DNA of 64,000 bases from Planctomycetota bacterium (GTDB taxonomy: Bacteria > Planctomycetota > UBA1135 > UBA2386): assembly GCA_947444055.1 (NCBI GenBank), contig CANEYR010000009.1, positions 31,717 to 95,716 of the forward strand, read 5' to 3'. Shown piece after piece: positions 58,111 through 64,000 of the stretch (the first letter of the stretch is position 1; every line of letters starts with the position of its first letter). The notes below the pieces were generated by a model that saw nothing but the letters and a program-made list of their open reading frames with translations, ran no database searches and was not told where the DNA came from. A program made the position numbers and the translations under genes.

Positions 58111-58643
58111 CGCCCGTCGCGAGGCATCGTGCCGGCGTTGGTCGCAGTCAACGGAATGGATCGGCGCTCCACGTCCCCAGCAGCGTTGCGGCCTTCGACC
58201 GTCAGCACGAAGAACTGGCCCAAGACCGCATCGCGGCCGAGCGGCGAGTCCAAGTAGAAGACGCCGCGCCAGCCGTTCTCGACGAGCACGCGCTGCATGG
58301 TGTTGTACGGCACCATGTCAGGAGCTCCCTCTCCGACCGGGCCGTTGATCGCGCGCAGCAACAGATCTCCGATGGATCCCCGCGGTGACGACGCCTCGGG
58401 CCCGACGCGCACTTCCACCGCCGCCCCCGACGTGTTGGTCACGGTGAGCTGGGCCTTGGTCTGGGTGCGGTTGAGGTCGAGCACGACGTCCGCTCCCTGC
58501 ACCCGCGTCAGCCACGTGCCATCGGGGCCGGCGACGAAGGCATGTTGGCCCGACGGCTGGAAGCGCAACCACGCCTGCGGTGGCGGTGTGTTGCATGCGG
58601 CGAAGAGAAGCACGATTCCACCCACCCACACGTTCTTGACCAT
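58107..58643 (-). CDS. lipoprotein upstream of cardiolipin synthase
   Basis: A protein of 178 residues from ATG 58643, giving a clean lipoprotein signal (MVKNVWVGGIVLLFAACN; lipobox FAAC). An upstream ATG at 58706 would spoil it. The mature part is a beta-rich sandwich: 'WLRFQPSGQHAFVAGPDGTWL', 'VVLDLNRTQTKAQLTVTNTSG', 'VLVENGWRGVFYLDSPLGRD' and 'VLTVEGRNAAGD'. I do not recognise the family. It is the first gene of a two-gene unit with cls (ATGA overlap), suggesting an envelope-lipid role, but this is context only. Confidence 0.75.
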   Translation of the reverse strand: MVKNVWVGGIVLLFAACNTPPPQAWLRFQPSGQHAFVAGPDGTWLTRVQGADVVLDLNRTQTKAQLTVTNTSGAAVEVRVGPEASSPRGSIGDLLLRAINGPVGEGAPDMVPYNTMQRVLVENGWRGVFYLDSPLGRDAVLGQFFVLTVEGRNAAGDVERRSIPLTATNAGTMPRDGR

Positions 58644-58754
58644 TGGCAACCTGCTCGAAATGCACACCTGCGAGTTCGATTCGAGGCGCGCACGATACGT
58701 CGACACCGGCGATTGGACAGCAGCCTTGTTGTCGCTGCCAAAGCACCCGTTCGC

Positions 58755-58795
58755 CGAAAATAGAACCGCCCGCGGTGCAGGGCACTGCGGGCGGT
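58755..58795 (-). terminator. intrinsic terminator after tRNA-Thr
   Basis: On the minus strand the arms (58795-58787 and 58773-58765) form a 9-bp GC stem with an inner GTGC/GCAC extension, followed by TTCTATTTTC (58764-58755). It starts 5 bp after the CCA end of the tRNA and precedes the lipoprotein gene. Confidence 0.75.
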
Positions 58796-58800
58796 CGATG

Positions 58801-58876
58801 TGGAGCCGATGGTGGGACTCGAACCCGCGACCTATGCTTTACGAAAGCATTGCTCTACCAGCTGAGCTACATCGGC
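58801..58876 (-). tRNA. tRNA-Thr (anticodon CGU)
   Basis: A 76-nt cloverleaf with encoded CCA. The acceptor stem is GCCGATG/CATCGGC, D-arm GCTC/GAGC, anticodon stem ATGCT/AGCAT with loop TTCGTAA (anticodon CGT, reading ACG codons) and T-loop TTCGAGT. The T-stem (GCGGG/CCCAC) has a single C-A mismatch at the second pair; otherwise all stems are perfect. Followed by a strong terminator. Confidence 0.97.
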
Positions 58877-59007
58877 AGATATCGGGCGAAGGAGAGTAGC
58901 GAGCAATCGGGCCGCGGTCCAGCGCGATCCCGCGAGAGGCTCACCCTGCGACAGAGCAAGCCATTGCGCCCCGCATGCTTGAGTTTCGAACAAGAACTCA
59001 ACCAGCA

Positions 59008-59050
59008 CAAACAGCAGCGGCCAGCATCCGTTGCTGGCCGCTGCTGTTTG
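59008..59050 (-). terminator. 19-bp perfect inverted repeat after the HEAT gene
   Basis: Arms 59008-59026 and 59032-59050 (CAAACAGCAGCGGCCAGCA and its complement) match without a mismatch around a 5-nt loop. It begins 26 bp after the HEAT-repeat gene stop (59076). No U-tract follows, so it may block RNA decay or read-through towards the tRNA instead of acting as a textbook terminator. Confidence 0.6.
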
Positions 59051-59075
59051 CAAGAAAGACCGTCGGCGACGCCGA

Positions 59076-61199
59076 TCAGCCTTCCGTCGCCGGCGAAGCC
59101 GTGCGCGCCAGCTTCTTCAGCAGCTCTGCTTGCTTCGCGGCCGGCAGCTTGGCCTTGCCGATGGCTGCCGCGAGCGCGAAGCGCAGGCCGCCGTCCGTCG
59201 CCTCATGCAGCGCGACGACCAGGGCCGTCCCGATCTCCTCGGGGCAAGCACCAAGGCGCGTCACGATGTTGCCGCAGGAGTCGGCCGCCGCCTTCTTCAG
59301 ATCGATGCTGCCGGCGCCACTCAACACACCGGTCAGGACCGCCAGTTCTGGCGCACCACCGGCGAAGCCGAGCGACTTGGCCGCTGGCACGGCGACGTTG
59401 TCGCCACGGTTCAGTTGCAGGGTCAGGTTCGCCACGGCACCGCTGATCGCGCCCTTGTTGGCTGCGATCGACAGCAGAGCGACACTGGCCTTGGCCGCGT
59501 AGGCCTCAGCGCGCGCGTTGCCCGCGTTGGCGACGCCTTCGAGCGCCGTGTTGACGGCGGTGACCAGGTTCTCGCCCGTCAGCGGCGCCTTGATGATCGC
59601 GACGCCGTCGCCAAAGCGAGCCTTGGCCGCTTCCTCGTCCTTCGCGATGATGACGATCTTGGCGTTCGCCATGCGCGCGTCCTTCTTGATGTTGCCGATG
59701 ACGTCTTCCGGCAGGCGATCGGGCAGGATCTCGTTGATCACCACCACGTCGACGTTCGGGTTGACGAGCAGGCTGCGCATGCCGGTGACGGCGTCGGCGC
59801 TGGCTTCGGCGACGTTGCCGCGATGCTGGTTGGTCGTCTCGACCGCAGAGCGGGCCTCGGCGGCCGGCGCGATCACTTGAATCGTGCGCACCGACTCTTC
59901 GGTCACGGCCTCGGCGAGCACGGCCACGACCGCGTCGGTTTGCGGCACCTTGACACCACCACTAGCGCGCACCAGCGCCTCAGCAGCGGCGTAACGGACA
60001 CTCTTGTTGGTGCTCTGCAGAGCCGCCAGCAGGGTGCTCTGGTCGATCGAGTCCGCGCTCTCTGCTTGCGAGAGCACGGAGATCGCTTCGATGGCGACCG
60101 GCGCCATGCCGTTCTTGACGCCGGCGGCCAACGCGTCGCGAACCGAGTCGAGACCGGTGGCGAGGGCGGCAATCTTCAGCTCCGCAGCGACCGACTCGAG
60201 GGCCTTGGCCTTCTCGTCACCTTGCGCGATCGAGGTCTCGATCATGTTGGCTTGGGCCAAGTTCGACTGGGCCAGCATGCTGAGCGCGTCCCCGTTGGAT
60301 GGCGCAATGCGCACCGCTTCGGCGGCGCACGCCTTCGCCAACTCGCTCGCATACAGCATCGGCGAGATATCCGTCGCCACCAGCTTGTCGTCGCGCAGGT
60401 TCCACACGACTTCGCTGAAGGCGCCGACGGCGACGTTGCCCTTCAGGTATTCGCGCGATTGCGTCAGCAGCAGGGTGACGGCGTCGCCTGACGCCGATTT
60501 CTTGGCGAGGAACTTCTTCGCAATGTCGCGAATGCCAGGGCGGTCGTCGTTGGCGAGGTGGGCCATCGCCGGCACCGCGCGGCTGTCACCGATGTGGTGC
60601 AGGGCGGCAGCGGCATTCTGCACGGTCAGCTCGTTGCTGCTCTTCAGCGCTTCGAGCAGAGGCAACACCGCGGCGGTGTTGATCTGCTGCAAAGCCGAGA
60701 TCGACAGGATCTGGCCGTCGAGGTCGTCCTTGTTGCCGAGCTTGTCAACCAAGCTAGGGACCGCGAACTCGCCGTGGTCGTTGACGAGCTTGTTGATCGC
60801 CGCTTGGCGCGTCGGGTAATCCGAATCCGCAGCCGTCGCGGTGGTGATCAACGCCGAGATCGTGGCCGCGTCGCGCGAACGCGCTTTGGTCTCGACCTTG
60901 GCGCGCTCCAGGATCGACTGCGCGATCTTCTGGATGTCGCTGGCTTCGCCGCTCTCGTTCTTGTGGGTCATCAGCAGGTACCACTCGTCCTGCGAGACCG
61001 ACCGATAGAGCGACAGCGCGTCGGCATTCGACGGATCCGAAGCAAGGATTTCGCGCAGCTTCGCGACCGCTTCATCCTTCTTGTTCAGCCGCAGCAACGT
61101 GACGGCATCCTGCAAAGACGTGCCTTGCGCCAGGGCAGAGCCACCGACGACGACGGCGACGGCGGCCGCCAGGAGAGACTGGGAGAACGAGCGAGCCAT
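59076..61199 (-). CDS. exported HEAT-repeat protein with embedded receiver-like domain
   Basis: A protein of 707 residues from ATG 61199 with AAGGAG 10 bases upstream. A signal peptide (MARSFSQSLLAAAVAVVVGGSALA) precedes a TPR-like pair (27-70) and HEAT/ARM repeats (about 130-230, 'DHGEFAVPSLVDKLGN', 'LPLLEALKSSNELTVQNAAAALHHIG'). From about 437 to 553 the sequence follows a CheY-like receiver: 'RTIQVIAPAAEARSAV', 'VDVVVINEILPDRLPEDVI', 'NAKIVIIAKDEEAA', 'VAIIKAPLTGENLVTAV'. The phospho-acceptor position is Asn489 and a conserved-looking Lys537 follows, so it is probably a non-phosphorylatable pseudo-receiver, though located outside the cytoplasm. HEAT repeats resume to the end. Role unknown; likely a scaffold. 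Confidence 0.85.
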   Translation of the reverse strand: MARSFSQSLLAAAVAVVVGGSALAQGTSLQDAVTLLRLNKKDEAVAKLREILASDPSNADALSLYRSVSQDEWYLLMTHKNESGEASDIQKIAQSILERAKVETKARSRDAATISALITTATAADSDYPTRQAAINKLVNDHGEFAVPSLVDKLGNKDDLDGQILSISALQQINTAAVLPLLEALKSSNELTVQNAAAALHHIGDSRAVPAMAHLANDDRPGIRDIAKKFLAKKSASGDAVTLLLTQSREYLKGNVAVGAFSEVVWNLRDDKLVATDISPMLYASELAKACAAEAVRIAPSNGDALSMLAQSNLAQANMIETSIAQGDEKAKALESVAAELKIAALATGLDSVRDALAAGVKNGMAPVAIEAISVLSQAESADSIDQSTLLAALQSTNKSVRYAAAEALVRASGGVKVPQTDAVVAVLAEAVTEESVRTIQVIAPAAEARSAVETTNQHRGNVAEASADAVTGMRSLLVNPNVDVVVINEILPDRLPEDVIGNIKKDARMANAKIVIIAKDEEAAKARFGDGVAIIKAPLTGENLVTAVNTALEGVANAGNARAEAYAAKASVALLSIAANKGAISGAVANLTLQLNRGDNVAVPAAKSLGFAGGAPELAVLTGVLSGAGSIDLKKAAADSCGNIVTRLGACPEEIGTALVVALHEATDGGLRFALAAAIGKAKLPAAKQAELLKKLARTASPATEG

Positions 61200-61335
61200 G
61201 AAACGGGACTCCTTAAGAATCGAAAGCAGAGGGGTCTTGGAAGAGGGCATCACGGAGAGTTCGACGCAGCGGGCGTCAGACGAGTCTGGCGTCGGAACTC
61301 CCCTCCAGCCGGGCAAGGCTGGAAAGGTCTGGCGA

Positions 61336-61363
61336 ATGCTATGTTCCGTCGCCCGACCGTCAA
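61336..61363 (-). promoter_or_regulatory. likely promoter of the HEAT-repeat gene
   Basis: On the minus strand TTGACG (61363-61358) and TAGCAT (61341-61336) are 16 bp apart. The transcript would have a leader of about 130 nt with a CCAGCC/GGCTGG hairpin (61306-61323) before the AAGGAG ribosome site. The rest of the 367-bp divergent region to the NtrC-type gene (61200-61566) shows no further clear signal. Confidence 0.45.
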
Positions 61364-61566
61364 GTAGACGCAGCCGTCGGCCGAAATTGTCGAGCAAGGA
61401 TACCCCGCCCGCCAACCAACGCCGCCCGCTGCCCCGCGCCCACGCTGGCGCCGGCGCCACAGCCCCGTTGGCAACGCCCGCAGGTGCCGCAGATTTCTCC
61501 TGCTAAACCTGGCCCGAACACAGCGTTTTCTGGCGCCGCCGGGGCATGCAGCTATATCGGGCAGCG

Positions 61567-62934
61567 ATGGTTGCACCGCCCGCCGTGATTCTGATCGTCG
61601 ACGACCACCGCGCCGTGCGCGAGGAACTCGCCTTCCAACTTGGCTACGACGGCTGGCAAACTCGCGAAGCGGGCGACGGCCCAACCGGCGTCAGCATGGC
61701 CCTCGATGGCGCCGTCGATCTGGTGCTGCTCGACGTCAAGCTGCCGCTGCTCGATGGACTCGACGTGCTGTCGCGCATCAAGAGTGAACGGCCGGAACTG
61801 CCGGTCGTGATGATCAGCGGCCACGGCGATTTGGAGACAGCGGTGTTAGCGGTGCGCAAAGGCGCCTACGACTTCTTGCAGAAGCCGTTCACCAAAGATC
61901 GCATGGTGCTGTCGATCAAGAACGCGCTCGCCGCGACGCGCTTGCTGCGCGAGAACGCGAGCCTGCGCGCCGCGATCGCCAACGAGCATCGCTTGCTCGG
62001 CGACAGCGCGCCGATGGCGCAAGTGCGCACGATCATCAGCAAGGTCGCGCCCACCGACGTCGCCGTGTTGGTCACCGGCGAGAATGGCACTGGCAAGGAA
62101 CTGGTTGCGCGCCAACTGCACCAGCAGAGTGCGCGCGCGGCGAAGCCGTTCGTCGCGCTCAATTGCGCGGCGATCCCGGCGGACTTGGTCGAGAGTGAGT
62201 TGTTCGGCCACGAACGCGGCGCCTTCACCGGCGCCATGGCGGGGCGCGCCGGGGCGTTCGAACAGGCCGACGATGGCACGTTGTTCCTCGACGAAGTCGG
62301 CGACATGCCCTTGCCGATGCAGGCCAAGCTGCTGCGCGCGCTGCAAGAACGAGTGGTGCAGCGCGTCGGCGGCCAGAAGACCATCGCGGTCGATGTGCGC
62401 GTCATCGCCGCGACCAACCAAGACCTGACGGAAATGGTCGCCGCGAAAACCTTCCGCGAAGACCTCTACTACCGGCTGCACGGCGTGCGCGTGCATCTGC
62501 CCGCGTTGCGCGACCGCGATGCCGACATCGATTTCTTGGCGCAGCACTTCTTGACCGGCGCCACCGCCCGCCATGGCCTTGGCGTGCGGCGTCTACACCG
62601 CGATGCCGCCACCTGGCTGCGCGCGCAACCATGGCCTGGCAACGTGCGGCAGCTGCGCAATGTCATCGAAGGGGCGGCCGTGTTGGCCGACGGCCCCGAG
62701 GTCGGGCGCGCCGACTTGTTAGCGGTGATGACGCCAGGCCCGAGTCGCGATGCCACCGGCACCACCGATTGGTTCCGCTTCGAAAAGCTGGAAGACTTCG
62801 GCAACGCGACCGAGAAAGAGTTCTTGCGGCGCAAGCTGCTCGAGTTCGGCGGCAACATCAAGCGCACCGCCGAGAACATCGACCTGCAGCGCAGCAACCT
62901 CTACAAGAAGTTGGAGCGCTACGGCCTCAAGTAA
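61567..62934 (+). CDS. NtrC-family sigma-54-dependent response regulator
   Basis: A 455-residue protein from ATG 61567 (MVAPPAVILIVDD; an ATG seven codons upstream is possible). The receiver has Asp12-Asp13, phospho-acceptor Asp56 and Lys106. The AAA+ domain has Walker A 'GENGTGKE' (171-178), the sigma-54-contacting 'GAFTGA' loop intact (218-223), Walker B 'LFLDEVGDMP' and 'RVIAATNQDL'. The end carries a Fis-type helix-turn-helix ('LLEFGGNIKRTAENIDLQRSNLYKKLERYGLK', quoted in pieces as IKRTAENIDL and NLYKKLERYG). It should activate sigma-54 promoters when phosphorylated; no adjacent kinase. Confidence 0.95.
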   Translation: MVAPPAVILIVDDHRAVREELAFQLGYDGWQTREAGDGPTGVSMALDGAVDLVLLDVKLPLLDGLDVLSRIKSERPELPVVMISGHGDLETAVLAVRKGAYDFLQKPFTKDRMVLSIKNALAATRLLRENASLRAAIANEHRLLGDSAPMAQVRTIISKVAPTDVAVLVTGENGTGKELVARQLHQQSARAAKPFVALNCAAIPADLVESELFGHERGAFTGAMAGRAGAFEQADDGTLFLDEVGDMPLPMQAKLLRALQERVVQRVGGQKTIAVDVRVIAATNQDLTEMVAAKTFREDLYYRLHGVRVHLPALRDRDADIDFLAQHFLTGATARHGLGVRRLHRDAATWLRAQPWPGNVRQLRNVIEGAAVLADGPEVGRADLLAVMTPGPSRDATGTTDWFRFEKLEDFGNATEKEFLRRKLLEFGGNIKRTAENIDLQRSNLYKKLERYGLK

Positions 62935-62937
62935 GCA

Positions 62938-62990
62938 CCGCCTTCTCGGGCACCTACTTCTCAGGCGCCAGCCTTCTCAGGCACCCGTCG
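62938..62990 (-). repeat. triple 13-mer repeat at the end of the LysM gene
   Basis: Read on the minus strand, three near-identical GGYGCCYGAGAAG units follow one another with spacings of 16 and 15 nt. The first spans the LysM stop codon and the others lie in the 42-bp gap to the NtrC-type gene. The odd spacing breaks the frame, hinting that a repeated peptide tail once extended beyond the present stop. Confidence 0.4.
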
Positions 62991-63969
62991 GGGCGGCAGC
63001 GGCAGTCGGCGCCGCGGGCAACACGATCTTCTGGCCAGAACCCAGCTTGTCGGTCATCCCAGGATTGGCCTGCTTCACCACCGGGATCATGCGGTCGGCG
63101 TTCTTGCGACCATAGGTGCGTTCACAGATGCGCCACAGGCTGTCGCCAGGCTTGGTGGTGTAGCTCGTGCTACCGGCCACCGCCGCATTCAGCGCGGGCA
63201 CCCGCTTGCTGGCGTCCGCGTCCACGGTGCTTGGCGGGTTGCCGCTAAGGGTCGTGCCGCTAAGGGTCGTGCCGCTAACGGTACCCGTGCCAGGCATTGC
63301 GAACGTCGGCCCGCTGGCCTTGCTGTCGTTCGTAGCGGGCACCGCGGTGCCACCCTTCGTACCAGCCCCGCTAGCGAGCCCATCTTGCGGCATCAGCGTC
63401 TTCGGCTTCTGGGCATCGATCGCGGCGACCAAGACGTCGTCCTCGACCCACGGCACCATGATCTCTTGGCCAACGCGCAAGACCTTGAGCTCTTCGTTGA
63501 GGGACATGGCCTCGGCCAGGTACGGGTCGCGCGTGCCGCACCAGCGCCGCACCAACAGCTCGACCGTGTCGTTCTGCTTGGCGCGAACCCAGCGCGCCAT
63601 GCGATCGCGACGGCTCGGGCCGAACTGCTGCGCGACCAGATCGGCGGCGAGCAGCAGTTGGTTGGTGGCTGCGCCACCGGCCATCAGCGGTTGCTGCGGC
63701 GACACCTCGCTCGGCGACGGCAGGCCAACCCGCTTGCCCGCGTCACTCTTCGGATCGAGCGCGACATTGCCTTTGGTGCCGCTCTCCTTATCGGCCAGCT
63801 TGCCGCCGTCCTTCCCCCCGTCCTCCTGCCCGAGGATCTGGTTGAGTCCTTGCGACTTGACGACTCCCGCGTCCTTCGCTGGATCACGACTGAACATCAC
63901 CGCGACGACGAGGATCAACGCAAGGAACCCCATCACCAGGTAAACCAGGAAACGCTCGTTCTGCTTCAT
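62977..63969 (-). CDS. membrane-anchored protein with two LysM domains
   Basis: A protein of 330 residues from ATG 63969 with GGAGG six bases upstream. One membrane helix (about 7-26) anchors it, with the rest outside. The first LysM-like unit is about 127-173 ('WVRAKQNDTVELLVRRWCG' .. 'LNEELKVLRVGQEIMVP'), the second about 269-318 ('YTTKPGDSLWRICERTYG' .. 'LGSGQKIVLPAAP'). A flexible Gly/Thr/Ser linker with a short repeat (SGTTLSGTTLSGN) joins them. LysM binds N-acetylglucosamine glycans such as peptidoglycan, so a wall-tethering role is likely. No catalytic domain. It ends near the NtrC-type gene on the other strand. Confidence 0.85.
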   Translation of the reverse strand: MKQNERFLVYLVMGFLALILVVAVMFSRDPAKDAGVVKSQGLNQILGQEDGGKDGGKLADKESGTKGNVALDPKSDAGKRVGLPSPSEVSPQQPLMAGGAATNQLLLAADLVAQQFGPSRRDRMARWVRAKQNDTVELLVRRWCGTRDPYLAEAMSLNEELKVLRVGQEIMVPWVEDDVLVAAIDAQKPKTLMPQDGLASGAGTKGGTAVPATNDSKASGPTFAMPGTGTVSGTTLSGTTLSGNPPSTVDADASKRVPALNAAVAGSTSYTTKPGDSLWRICERTYGRKNADRMIPVVKQANPGMTDKLGSGQKIVLPAAPTAAAAPTGA

Positions 63970-64000
63970 GAAGCCCTCCAACAGCCTTGACCGGACCACC

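Noticed and set aside
1..64000. CRISPR array, rRNA operon, prophage or insertion sequence
   Set aside because: No regularly spaced direct repeats, no rRNA-like sequence, no phage structural genes and no DDE transposase frames were seen on reading both strands.

Overview
The window is about 64 kb of very GC-rich bacterial DNA. I read it as chromosome from a member of the phylum Planctomycetota, probably one of the deep marine or aquatic lineages. This is inference from gene content, since no rRNA or other marker gene is present. The signs are an ECF sigma factor paired with a Hanks-type Ser/Thr kinase, several formylglycine-generating-enzyme-like (FGE/SUMF1) exported proteins, exported proteins ending in a characteristic beta-rich C-terminal module ('IP..P.LIG..Y.Q......G..LTIG'), DUF3857/transglutaminase giants, a CotH-like protein and an EF-hand protein. 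Many adjacent genes share a 4-nt start/stop overlap (ATGA or GTGA), which suggests widespread translational coupling.

Layout. (1) 0-19 kb is accessory in character: kinase and sigma factor; a DUF4143-type AAA ATPase (AAA_14); a kaiC-kaiB-kaiB-hybrid histidine kinase operon; a sulfotransferase/DUF6473 pair; three toxin-antitoxin modules (AbiEi/AbiEii, HicB/HicA, ParD/ParE); and four orphan C-terminal pieces of exported proteins, three of them directly beside a toxin-antitoxin or AAA_14 module. The ParDE module lies between two 110-bp copies of the 3' end of nagB. (2) 18.9-28.9 kb is an amino-sugar / peptidoglycan-scavenging region: nagB, an Rsm22-like methyltransferase, a NagX-like acyltransferase with murQ, and, divergently, a sodium/solute symporter, two NamZ (DUF1343) paralogues and a GT-C-like membrane protein. 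(3) 29-36 kb holds an exported protein, a three-gene histidine kinase / OmpR regulator operon, a lipoprotein and a six-EF-hand protein. (4) 36-47.4 kb is a plus-strand run of large exported proteins: two DUF3857 paralogues (one with an intact transglutaminase triad, one lacking the cysteine), an M14 carboxypeptidase and a CotH/beta-helix protein. (5) 47.3-52.5 kb on the minus strand carries an ABC-2 exporter coupled to a bifunctional class II aldolase/short-chain dehydrogenase, and an RluD-type pseudouridine synthase. (6) 52.6-64 kb holds an HD-GYP response regulator with a structured leader, an FGE-like protein, an RmlC-like epimerase, a cardiolipin synthase with a lipoprotein, tRNA-Thr(CGU), an exported HEAT-repeat protein with an embedded receiver-like domain, an NtrC-type regulator and a LysM protein.

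Most promising leads: the nagB 3'-end duplication around parDE, which looks like insertion at a gene end that preserves the gene; the repeated pairing of toxin-antitoxin or ATPase modules with orphan C-terminal fragments; the Kai-like timing/signalling cassette without KaiA; the exported HEAT protein with a degenerate receiver domain; and the DUF3857 pair with one catalytically disarmed member. I found no CRISPR array, recognisable insertion-sequence transposase, integrase or rRNA.
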